A stretch of 64,000 bases of DNA, taken from Ascidia mentula (Eukaryota > Chordata > Ascidiacea > Phlebobranchia > Ascidiidae). Positions 52,501 through 63,700 of this stretch are shown in pieces (position 1 is the stretch's first letter; every line of letters starts with the position of its first letter). A program made the translations under genes and the position numbers. The DNA is taken from contig OX387200.1 in NCBI GenBank assembly GCA_947561715.1, positions 11,844,501-11,908,500 on the forward strand, in the 5' to 3' direction. The notes below the pieces were generated by a model that saw only the letters and a program-made list of their open reading frames with translations, did not search any database and had not been told where the DNA came from.

Positions 52501-54563
52501 GTGCAACCGCAAAAGCAATACTGGAGTATCAGCGTTTTCCACTGTATAATAAAGCTTGTGCTGAAAAAATATATTTTTTATCGAAAATTCATATACTGCA
52601 AAATGGAAAAGTGCCGAAATCGCACAGTTACATACGTTGTGCAACAGCAAAAGCAATACTGGAGTACCAGCGTTTTCCCCTGTATAATAAAGCTTGTACT
52701 GCAAAAAAATATTTTTTATCGAAAATTCATACACTGCAAAATAGACAAGTGCTGAAATCGCACAGTTGCATACGTTGTGCAACCGCAAAAGCAATACTGG
52801 AATACCAGCGTTTTCCACTGTATAATAAAGCTTGTACTGAAAAAAAATATTTTTTATCGAAAAGTCATATACTGCAAAATGGACAAGTGCTGAAATCGCA
52901 CAGTTACATACGTTGTGCAACCGCAAAAGCAATACTGGAGTATCAGCGTTTTCCACTGTATAATAAAGCTTGTGCTGAAAAAATATATTTTTTATCGAAA
53001 ATTCATATACTGCAAAATGGAAAAGTGCCGAAATCGCACAGTTACATACGTTGTGCAACAGCAAAAGCAATACTGGAGTACCAGCGTTTTCCCCTGTATA
53101 ATAAAGCTTGTACTGCAAAAAAATATTTTTTATCGAAAATTCATACACTGCAAAATAGACAAGTGCTGAAATCGCACAGTTGCATACGTTGTGCAACCGC
53201 AAAAGCAATACTGGAATACCAGCGTTTTCCACTGTATAACAAAGCTTGTACTGAAAAAAATTATTTTTTATCGAAAAGTCATATACTGCAAAATGCACAA
53301 GTGCTGAAATCGCACAGTTACATACGTTGTGCAACCGCAAAAGCAATACTGGAGTATCAGCGTTTTCCACTGTATAATAAAGCTTGTAGTGCAAAAAAAT
53401 ATTTTTCATCGAAAAGTCATATACTGCAAAATGGACAAGTGCTGAAATCGCATAGTTACATACGTTGTGCAACCGCAAAAGCAATACTGGAGTATCAGCG
53501 TTTTCCACTGTATAATAAAGCTTGTACTGCAAAAAAATATTTTTCATCGAAAAGTCATATACTGCAAAATGGACAAGTGCTGAAATCGCATAGTTACATA
53601 CGTTGTGCAACCGCAAAAGCAATACTGGAGTATCAGCGTTTTCCACTGTATAATAAAGCTTGTACTGCAAAAAAATATTTTTCATCCAAAAGTCATATAC
53701 TGCAAAATGGACAAGTGCTGAAATCGCATAGTTACATACGTTGTGCAACCGCAAAAGCAATACTGGAGTATCAGCGTTTTCCACTGTATAATAAAGCTTG
53801 TACTGCAAAAAAATATTTTTCATCGAAAAGTCATATACTGCAAAATGGACAAGTGCTGAAATCGCATAGTTAAATACGTTGTGCAACCGCAAAAGCAATA
53901 CTGGAGTATCAGCGTTTTCCACTGTATAATAAAGCTTGTACTGCAAAAAAATACTTTTCATCGAAAAGTCATATACTGCAAAATGGACAAGTGCTGAAAT
54001 CGCATAGATACATACGTTGTGCAACCGCAAAAGCAATACTGGAGTATCAGCGTTTTCCAATGTATAATAAAGCTTGTACTGCAAAAAAATATTTTTCATC
54101 GAAAAGTCATATACTGCAAAATGGACAAGTGCTGAAATCGCATAGTTACATACGTTGTGCAACCGCAAAAGCAATACTGGAATATCAGCGTTGTCCACTG
54201 TATAACAAAGCTTGTACTGAAAAAAATTATTTTTTGTCGAAAAGTCACATACTGCAAAATGGACAAGTGCTGAAATCTCATAGTTACATACGTTGTGCAA
54301 CCGCAAAAGCAATACTGGAGTATCAGCGTTTTCCACTGTATAATAAAGCTTGCACTGCAAAAAAATATTTTTCATCGAAAAGTCATATACTGCAAAATGG
54401 ACAAGTGCTGAAATCGCATAGTTACATACGTTGTGCAACCGCAAAAGCAATACTGGAATATCAGCGTTGTCCACTGTATAATAAAGCTTGTACTGCAAAA
54501 AAATATTTTTCATCGAAAAGTCATATACTGCAAAATGGACAAGTGCTGAAATCGCATAGTTAC

Positions 54564-54565
54564 AT
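54564..54565. repeat. Target-site duplication AT, left of copy 2
   Basis: The satellite reads GTTACAT up to the transposon and ATACGTTG after it (57797-57798); the intact monomer reads GTTACATACGTTG, so AT is duplicated. Confidence 0.85.
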
Positions 54566-54579
54566 CCCAGTCAAAAATT
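54566..54579 (+). repeat. Left terminal inverted repeat, copy 2
   Basis: CCCAGTCAAAAATT, a perfect 14-bp match to the reverse complement of 57783-57796. Confidence 0.93.
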
Positions 54580-54790
54580 TTGGCACGGCCCTTGTCACTT
54601 TATGTCAAGATACGCTTGGCATCAAGCTTGGGCGACGCATGTTCACCGTACTTAAATGTTGGATATATGTTCGGCGTATGTTCTACAATTGAACAAATCC
54701 AAGCTTGGCCGAGCGAGCGTTCGCCGTGCGTTTACCGAACATAATGATATTGCCTGGTCACTTTCAAAATATGACCTCATCAAACTCGCT
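54580..54790. repeat. Left subterminal repeat region, copy 2
   Basis: Same layout as copy 1: TCAAGCTTGG near 54622, CCAAGCTTGG at 54699-54708 (a perfect 10-bp palindrome), GTTCACCGT near 54641 with a diverged GTTCGCCGT near 54719, and ATGTTCGG near 54667. Likely transposase-binding region by analogy with CACTA elements. Confidence 0.6.
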
Positions 54791-54818
54791 ACTTCACCGT
54801 CTCGCACGCACCGCGACT

Positions 54819-56252
54819 TTAATTGCATAATGTTTTATTGAAATTAACAACACATAAATAGAAATACAGTGGCAAGCGCAGTGGAAGTACGGAGTAACAC
54901 GAAGTGCAGTGTTCGACGAAACTATGTACTCTGAGACGTGGTGGGCTTAATTGAGGATTGATTGCCGTTACTTGATATTCTGCCGCCACTCCGTCAACAT
55001 CTCCAGGTAAAACTCGTTTCACCGCTGTGGCGATTTCTTGGTATTTAACTGCCGGCGTCTTGCATCTTTCCATGCGTCTGCAGAACATAAAACATAAGAT
55101 TTAGTTAAAATTTTGGTAACATTCTATCGTGTACAGAAATTAAATATTTGACATGTGGGAATTAAATATGTGAAAGTTGTGACAACTTCACAATCGGAAG
55201 GCTTTACAATGAGGCCCGCAGTGTGGCGTGTCTTGTGGGATTTCTAAAGCAATTTGACTCACCCAACTTAAATGCCAACAGAGGATGTGATTTGAATGGG
55301 ATTTTTGTTCTCCTGCGTCCAACCGCCAAAACAAAATTGTTGAGCCAGGTGTTTTGTCATAAACAGCTTTACAGAATTCCGGAAGGTGCCACGAAGTTGG
55401 TCCATGTCCATCACTTGGGCACGTTTTACTTTGTCCTTTTGAAAAGTATCAACATACAAAATGATTGAAATGTATAGCAGATGTCATTTACCGTGTAAAG
55501 CATGCAGACAAAAGCCTCAGTGCATTAGGTAAAAAGAAAGCTCACATTAGGTTTAGTAAGTAGAGCCATCAGATGTTCTTCGTTGACAACTGATTGCGGC
55601 AAAAACTTTTCTGCCACACATGTGTTTTTTTTCTGTCAGAGTTTCCATTCTCTGAATTCGGTCACCAATCCTCCGCATTTCTTCCTTCACCTTTATTGTT
55701 TTGTCGATAAGGATGCCAATCTTTTCAGACAGTTCATGCTCCTGTCGTTGTGACATTGTTTTTGCTGCTTGGGTGGCAAGAACCTGTTGAAAGTAAACTA
55801 AAATAAGCAAATACACAAGCAAAGGTCCCCAGTCAATTAAAAAACTAGATGAAAAATATGTGCCGGTTTTAAGCATCAAAATCAGCACAAGGTTTATGGA
55901 CACCTTCTTTTGCAAGAGAGGTATCGTGGAAGAAGAACTGCTTTCAGTGGATTCGCTCATTAGATTGTCCCTTTCCAGATCAGCAGATCTACATTTTCTT
56001 TTCAAACAACGGGCATGTGTGCCTGAAAAGAACAAAGTGCATGAAACAAAAATGCACAATTATTTGGCACAAATACACAACTTACTCCCTTCACAAAGAA
56101 TGGTGGATGGACACGTCTGCCAAGCTGCATCCGCAGAAATTTCATTTTTCAAGAAGCTTTGTACATCCAAATTGATGGGTGTCCACTTACATGCATCGGT
56201 GCCGACCATCCAGCTTTTGGGGATTTTATACAAACAAAATTTTTCATTCTAA
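54819..56252 (-). pseudogene. Companion protein gene of the transposon, copy 2 (W-P-P block, coiled coil, DUF4806-like)
   Basis: Exon blocks on the minus strand. At 56086-56250 is a block with KIPKSWMVGTDACKW and ADAAWQTCPSTILCEG. Intron 1, 56023-56085 (63 bp), has donor GTAAGT and acceptor TTTTCAG; joining it keeps the frame and gives the expected THARCLKRKCRSADLE pattern. A Ser-rich linker follows (STESSSSSTIP). A possible 120-bp intron, 55784-55903, would remove a strongly hydrophobic in-frame stretch. Then comes a charged helical segment with heptad spacing (ELSEKIGILIDKTIKVKEE, RIQRMETL) typical of the coiled coil. At 55268-55459 is KLFMTKHLAQQFCFGGW, like the L-A-x-x-F-x-W-x-G core of DUF4806. 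A last exon starts at 55077 after GTTCTGCAG. Family naming is from memory; function in transposition is unknown. Probably non-functional, but better kept than copy 1. Confidence 0.6.
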
Positions 56253-56493
56253 TGTACTGTGGAAGAAACAAATATACATGCAGATATATCATGTGGCATC
56301 AAGCAAATTATTGACAAAGAAATGTCCTTTATATGGCAACAGAACACATTTTTAATTTGATCATTTACTTTCAGCAGAAAATAATCATCATTCAAACCAC
56401 ACACTTTGTAAATTCCGACATGTTTTAAGTTGACAAGGTTTTCAAGAAGACGCCAAAAGGCAATATTGCTTTGACAGTTTTTTCGACTGGATA

Positions 56494-57209
56494 TTATGTG
56501 GAATTAAGAAACATATAATGGGAAGTTTGGTTTTCATAAAATGCAAATCTTGCAATTTGTTGCATAGGTTTGTAGCCAAATTCAAAACTTTTTTTCAAAC
56601 AACCCAAATAATTTTCAAATTGAAAACAGCCAATGCTTTCCAATGAACCATGTTTTTCATAATCATTACACAAGTGGATCAAACAATGAACATTGTAACT
56701 GACAAATGCTTTACCATAAATATGTGAAGATTTGCTAACAAAGTCTTTTAACATTTGGACACATAACAAAAACTCATGTGTGTGTTAATGTTTGGCGACA
56801 ACAAACATCTCATAGCTAAAGAAAAATGCAGAAAATGACAATACGTTTATGGCACAGCACATTTTTATCTTTTAACAGCACCACTCCCACATACAGCATA
56901 AATAGTCTAAATTCTGTTGCTTTCCAGTAAAGCAAATCAGACAAAGGCCTCGATTTTCTGTTGAACTCAAGCGGTATAAATTCCTTATATTTTGTAAGGT
57001 TGTGGTGACGTTAACATGACGACAGTTGAAGAAAGCTTAACTTGCAATTGGCGTGGTCTACCCCTCCACCAGATTAACAATCGACGCATTACACCCAAAC
57101 ATGCAAGATGCGTATTCACCCTTGATCTAAATTTGAGTCGCAAGTATATCAAACAGAAATACCTGACATAAAACAACTGCTGTCGTAAACCACCTGTAAA
57201 TTTAGACAA
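56494..57209 (-). pseudogene. CACTA/EnSpm-type transposase, C-terminal remnant, copy 2
   Basis: Same three blocks as copy 1: HLACLGVMRRLLIWW within 56985-57209; the IPLEFNRKSRPL / WKATEFR block around 56870-56980; and YNVHCLIHLCNDYEKHG with FENYLGCLKK at 56494-56769. The last block carries an extra GT in a short GT run near 56780 that copy 1 lacks, breaking its start. The breaks near 56990 and 56840 are the same as in copy 1, so they were present before the copies separated, unless an intron I did not resolve explains them. The catalytic N-terminal part is absent. Confidence 0.75.
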
Positions 57210-57655
57210 GGTTTCCCGCCGTCAAGTCATTACTACAACAAACAACTCATTAATTACGCAGTTAGCCAAGCCTCCTAGCCTGCCCTGCCTGCTTGTTGTT
57301 CATCCAACCATGACGAAGCAGCGCCCTAGCTTCGCTTTGTAATATTTAAAAAAACATTTTAGTTAGCTCACAAAATCAACAAATATTATGGTAAAAATCA
57401 CTGACAATAATTTGCCCTCCAAAACTGCACGTGTCACAACCCCACGGCAGAACTCACCAAGAGAGGTACAACCAAACTACCTCAAAATACAATAAAATCA
57501 ACTTCATGCTTCTATGCCCACCTTATGACAAAACAATATGATATGTGTGACACAAATATACGCAGAAAAATTCCCGCCGACGAAACTCACCTTCAAGCAC
57601 CGTATTACACTTCAAAATTATTTTGCGCAGGGGGAAATTATGCAAACTTAAGCAC
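57210..57655. other. Transposon interior with no recognisable gene, copy 2
   Basis: Counterpart of 42925-43379. I see no conserved protein motif. It differs from copy 1 by small indels, for example near 57245. Confidence 0.5.
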
Positions 57656-57782
57656 GGCGCACCATTCGTAAACCGAACGTATAAGTTTGGCTGGCGTCCG
57701 AATAAGTGCTGATTGGCCGTGCCAAGCTTAAACGCACTAAACCGAGCTTAAACCAAGCTAGGCCCATACTAAAGGGGTAGAT
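57656..57782. repeat. Right subterminal repeat region, copy 2
   Basis: CCGAACGTAT, GCCAAGCTTAAAC at about 57721, GAGCTTAAACC and CCAAGCTAGGCC are present as in copy 1, in inverted orientation to the left-end words. Confidence 0.6.
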
Positions 57783-57796
57783 AATTTTTGACTGGG
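57783..57796 (-). repeat. Right terminal inverted repeat, copy 2
   Basis: AATTTTTGACTGGG, the exact reverse complement of 54566-54579. Confidence 0.93.
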
Positions 57797-57798
57797 AT
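57797..57798. repeat. Target-site duplication AT, right of copy 2
   Basis: Second copy of the AT at 54564-54565; the satellite continues as ATACGTTGTGCAAC. Confidence 0.85.
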
Positions 57799-60700
57799 AC
57801 GTTGTGCAACCGCAAAAGCAATACTGGAGTATCAGCGTTTTCCACTGTATAATAAAGCTTGTACTGCAAAAAAATATTTTTCATCGAAAAGTCATATACT
57901 GCAAAATGGACAAGTGCTGAAATCGCATAGTTACATACGTTGTGCAACCGCAAAAGCAATACTGGAGTATCAGCGTTTTCCACTGTATAATAAAGCTTGT
58001 ACTGCAAAAAAATATTTTTCATCGAAAAGTCATATACTGCAAAATGGACAAGTGCTGAAATCGCATAGTTACATACGTTGTGCAACCGCAAAAGCAATAC
58101 TGGAATATCAGCGTTGTCCACTGTATAACAAAGCTTGTACTGAAAAAAATTATTTTTTGTCGAAAAGTCACATACTGCAAAATGGACAAGTGCTGAAATC
58201 TCATAGTTACATACGTTGTGCAACCGCAAAAGCAATACTGGAGTATCAGCGTTTTCCACTGTATAATAAAGCTTGCACTGCAAAAAAATATTTTTCATCG
58301 AAAAGTCATATACTGCAAAATGGACAAGTGCTGAAATCGCATAGTTACATACGTTGTGCAACCGCAAAAGCAATACTGGAATATCAGCGTTGTCCACTGT
58401 ATAATAAAGCTTGTACTGCAAAAAAATATTTTTCATCGAAAAGTCATATACTGCAAAATGGACAAGTGCTGAAATCGCACAGTTACATACGTTGTGCAAC
58501 CGCAAAAGCAATACTGGAGTATCAGCGTTTTCCACTGTATAATAAAGCTTGTGCTGAAAAAATATATTTTTTATCGAAAATTCATATACTGCAAAATGGA
58601 CAAGTGCCGAAATCGCACAGTTACATACGTTGTGCAACAGCAAAAGCAATACTGGAGTACCAGCGTTTTCCCCTGTATAATAAAGCTTGTACTGCAAAAA
58701 AATATTTTTTATCGAAAATTCATACACTGCAAAATAGACAAGTGCTGAAATCGCACAGTTGCATACGTTGTGCAACCGCAAAAGCAATACTGGAATACCA
58801 GCGTTTTCCACTGTATAACAAAGCTTGTACTGAAAAAAATTATTTTTTATCGAAAAGTCATATACTGCAAAATGGACAAGTGCTGAAATCTCATAGTTAC
58901 ATACGTTGTGCAACCGCAAAAGCAATACTGGAATACCAGCGTTTTCCACTGTATAACAAAGCTTGTACTGAAAAAAATTATTTTTTATCGAAAAGTCATA
59001 TACTGCAAAATGGACAAGTGCTGAAATCTCATAGTTACATACGTTGTGCAACCGCAAAAGCAATACTGGAGTATCAGCGTTTTCCACTGTATAATAAAGC
59101 TTGTACTGAAAAAAAATATTTTTTATCGAAAAGTCATATACTGCAAAATGGACAAGTGCTGAAATCGCACAGTTACATACGTTGTGCAACCGCAAAAGCA
59201 ATACTTGAGTACCAGCGTTTTCCACTGTATAATAAAGCTTGTACTGAAAAAAAATATTTTTTATCGAAAAGTCATATACTGCAAAATGGACAAGTGCTGA
59301 AATCGCACAGTTACATACGTTGTGCAACCGCAAAAGCAATACTGGAGTATCAGCGTTTTCCACTGTATAATAAAGCTTGTGCTGAAAAAATATATTTTTT
59401 ATCGAAAATTCATATACTGCAAAATGGAAAAGTGCCGAAATCGCACAGTTACATACGTTGTGCAACAGCAAAAGCAATACTGGAGTACCAGCGTTTTCCC
59501 CTGTATAATAAAGCTTGTACTGCAAAAAAATATTTTTTATCGAAAATTCATACACTGCAAAATAGACAAGTGCTGAAATCGCACAGTTGCATACGTTGTG
59601 CAACCGCAAAAGCAATACTGGAATACCAGCGTTTTCCACTGTATAACAAAGCTTGTACTGAAAAAAATTATTTTTTATCGAAAAGTCATATACTGCAAAA
59701 TGCACAAGTGCTGAAATCGCACAGTTACATACGTTGTGCAACCGCAAAAGCAATACTGGAGTATCAGCGTTTTCCACTGTATAATAAAGCTTGTAGTGCA
59801 AAAAAATATTTTTCATCGAAAAGTCATATACTGCAAAATGGACAAGTGCTGAAATCGCATAGTTACATACGTTGTGCAACCGCAAAAGCAATACTGGAGT
59901 ATCAGCGTTTTCCACTGTATAATAAAGCTTGTACTGCAAAAAAATATTTTTCATCGAAAAGTCATATACTGCAAAATGGACAAGTGCTGAAATCGCATAG
60001 TTACATACGTTGTGCAACCGCAAAAGCAATACTGGAGTATCAGCGTTTTCCACTGTATAATAAAGCTTGTACTGCAAAAAAATATTTTTCATCCAAAAGT
60101 CATATACTGCAAAATGGACAAGTGCTGAAATCGCATAGTTACATACGTTGTGCAACCGCAAAAGCAATACTGGAGTATCAGCGTTTTCCACTGTATAATA
60201 AAGCTTGTACTGCAAAAAAATATTTTTCATCGAAAAGTCATATACTGCAAAATGGACAAGTGCTGAAATCGCATAGTTAAATACGTTGTGCAACCGCAAA
60301 AGCAATACTGGAGTATCAGCGTTTTCCACTGTATAATAAAGCTTGTACTGCAAAAAAATATTTTTCATCGAAAAGTCATATACTGCAAAATGGACAAGTG
60401 CTGAAATCGCACAGTTACATACGTTGTGCAACCGCAAAAGCAATACTTGAGTACCAGCGTTTTCCACTGTATAATAAAGCTTGTACTGAAAAAAAATATT
60501 TTTTATCGAAAAGTCATATACTGCAAAATGGACAAGTGCTGAAATCGCACAGTTACATACGTTGTGCAACCGCAAAAGCAATACTTGAGTATCAGCGTTT
60601 TCCACTGTATAATAAAGCTTGTGCTGAAAAAATATATTTTTTATCGAAAATTCATATACTGCAAAATGGAAAAGTGCCGAAATCGCACAGTTACATACGT

Positions 60701-63700
60701 TGTGCAACAGCAAAAGCAATACTGGAGTACCAGCGTTTTCCCCTGTATAATAAAGCTTGTACTGCAAAAAAATATTTTTTATCGAAAATTCATACACTGC
60801 AAAATAGACAAGTGCTGAAATCGCACAGTTGCATACGTTGTGCAACCGCAAAAGCAATACTGGAATACCAGCGTTTTCCACTGTATAACAAAGCTTGTAC
60901 TGAAAAAAATTATTTTTTATCGAAAAGTCATATACTGCAAAATGCACAAGTGCTGAAATCGCACAGTTACATACGTTGTGCAACCGCAAAAGCAATACTG
61001 GAGTATCAGCGTTTTCCACTGTATAATAAAGCTTGTAGTGCAAAAAAATATTTTTCATCGAAAAGTCATATACTGCAAAATGGACAAGTGCTGAAATCGC
61101 ATAGTTACATACGTTGTGCAACCGCAAAAGCAATACTGGAGTATCAGCGTTTTCCACTGTATAATAAAGCTTGTACTGCAAAAAAATATTTTTCATCGAA
61201 AAGTCATATACTGCAAAATGGACAAGTGCTGAAATCGCATAGTTACATACGTTGTGCAACCGCAAAAGCAATACTGGAGTATCAGCGTTTTCCACTGTAT
61301 AATAAAGCTTGTACTGCAAAAAAATATTTTTCATCCAAAAGTCATATACTGCAAAATGGACAAGTGCTGAAATCGCATAGTTACATACGTTGTGCAACCG
61401 CAAAAGCAATACTGGAGTATCAGCGTTTTCCACTGTATAATAAAGCTTGTACTGCAAAAAAATATTTTTCATCGAAAAGTCATATACTGCAAAATGGACA
61501 AGTGCTGAAATCGCATAGTTAAATACGTTGTGCAACCGCAAAAGCAATACTGGAGTATCAGCGTTTTCCACTGTATAATAAAGCTTGTACTGCAAAAAAA
61601 TATTTTTCATCGAAAAGTCATATACTGCAAAATGGACAAGTGCTGAAATCGCATAGATACATACGTTGTGCAACCGCAAAAGCAATACTGGAGTATCAGC
61701 GTTTTCCACTGTATAATAAAGCTTGTACTGCAAAAAAATATTTTTCATCGAAAAGTCATATACTGCAAAATGGACAAGTGCTGAAATCGCATAGTTACAT
61801 ACGTTGTGCAACCGCAAAAGCAATACTGGAATATCAGCGTTGTCCACTGTATAACAAAGCTTGTACTGAAAAAAATTATTTTTTGTCGAAAAGTCACATA
61901 CTGCAAAATGGACAAGTGCTGAAATCTCATAGTTACATACGTTGTGCAACCGCAAAAGCAATACTGGAGTATCAGCGTTTTCCACTGTATAATAAAGCTT
62001 GCACTGCAAAAAAATATTTTTCATCGAAAAGTCATATACTGCAAAATGGACAAGTGCTGAAATCGCATAGTTACATACGTTGTGCAACCGCAAAAGCAAT
62101 ACTGGAATATCAGCGTTGTCCACTGTATAATAAAGCTTGTACTGCAAAAAAATATTTTTCATCGAAAAGTCATATACTGCAAAATGGACAAGTGCTGAAA
62201 TCGCATAGTTACATACGTTGTGCAACCGCAAAAGCAATACTGGAATATCAGCGTTGTCCACTGTATAACAAAGCTTGTACTGAAAAAACATTATTTTTTG
62301 TCGAAAAGTCACATACTGCAAAATGGACAAGTGCTGAAATCGCATAGTTAAATACGTTGTGCAACCGCAAAAGCAATACTGGAGTATCAGCGTTTTCCAC
62401 TGTATAATAAAGCTTGTACTGCAAAAAAATATTTTTCATCGAAAAGTCATATACTGCAAAATGGACAAGTGCTGAAATCGCATAGTTAAATACGTTGTGC
62501 AACCGCAAAAGCAATACTGGAGTATCAGCGTTTTCCACTGTATAATAAAGCTTGTACTGCAAAAAAATATTTTTCATCGAAAAGTCATATACTGCAAAAT
62601 GGACAAGTGCTGAAATCGCATAGATACATACGTTGTGCAACCGCAAAAGCAATACTGGAGTATCAGCGTTTTCCACTGTATAATAAAGCTTGTACTGCAA
62701 AAAAATATTTTTCATCGAAAAGTCATATACTGCAAAATGGACAAGTGCTGAAATCGCATAGTTACATACGTTGTGCAACCGCAAAAGCAATACTGGAATA
62801 TCAGCGTTGTCCACTGTATAACAAAGCTTGTACTGAAAAAAATTATTTTTTGTCGAAAAGTCACATACTGCAAAATGGACAAGTGCTGAAATCTCATAGT
62901 TACATACGTTGTGCAACCGCAAAAGCAATACTGGAGTATCAGCGTTTTCCACTGTATAATAAAGCTTGCACTGCAAAAAAATATTTTTCATCGAAAAGTC
63001 ATATACTGCAAAATGGACAAGTGCTGAAATCGCATAGTTACATACGTTGTGCAACCGCAAAAGCAATACTGGAATATCAGCGTTGTCCACTGTATAATAA
63101 AGCTTGTACTGCAAAAAAATATTTTTCATCGAAAAGTCATATACTGCAAAATGGACAAGTGCTGAAATCGCATAGTTACATACGTTGTGCAACCGCAAAA
63201 GCAATACTGGAATATCAGCGTTGTCCACTGTATAATAAAGCTTGTGCTGAATATATATATTTTTTATCGAAAATTCATATACTGCAAAATGGACAAGTGC
63301 TGAAATCGCACAGTTACATACGTTGTGCAACCGCAAAAGCAATACTGGAGTATCAGCGTTTTCCACTGTATAATAAAGCTTGTGCTGAAAAAATATATTT
63401 TTTATCGAAAATTCATATACTGCAAAATGGACAAGTGCCGAAATCGCACAGTTACATACGTTGTGCAACAGCAAAAGCAATACTGGAGTACCAGCGTTTT
63501 CCCCTGTATAATAAAGCTTGTACTGCAAAAAAATATTTTTTATCGAAAATTCATACACTGCAAAATAGACAAGTGCTGAAATCGCACAGTTGCATACGTT
63601 GTGCAACCGCAAAAGCAATACTGGAATACCAGCGTTTTCCACTGTATAACAAAGCTTGTACTGAAAAAAATTATTTTTTATCGAAAAGTCATATACTGCA

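Larger units (their letters stand above)
43516..54565 (+). repeat. 138-bp satellite array, segment B (about 80 monomers)
   Basis: 11050 bp, 80.07 monomers. It is regular: from 47781 the higher-order spacing is exact, with CATAGATACAT monomers at 44205, 47794, 50968 and 54004 spaced 3589, 3174 and 3036 bp (26, 23 and 22 monomers, with one extra base in the first). Each block combines the seven-monomer cassette with the GAATATATATATTT, GTGCCGAAATCG, CTTGAGTACC and GGAAAAGTGCC monomers. Few 137- or 139-bp monomers occur after 45800, which is why a stop-free minus frame runs across 45679-54513. A sub-block around 52500-52800 is repeated again at 52915-53215, 414 bp (3 monomers) on. Confidence 0.97.
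54566..57796 (-). mobile_element. CACTA/EnSpm-like DNA transposon, copy 2 (defective)
   Basis: A 3231-bp element, colinear with copy 1 and in the same orientation, with perfect 14-bp terminal inverted repeats (CCCAGTCAAAAATT) and a 2-bp AT duplication. It is the more complete copy: it keeps about 125 bp of the companion gene that copy 1 lost. On the minus strand it carries the transposase C-terminal remnant (56494-57209) and the companion gene (54819-56252). The catalytic transposase part is missing here too, and some frame breaks are shared with copy 1. The different target site shows it is an independent insertion, not a copy carried along by satellite amplification. Confidence 0.88.
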
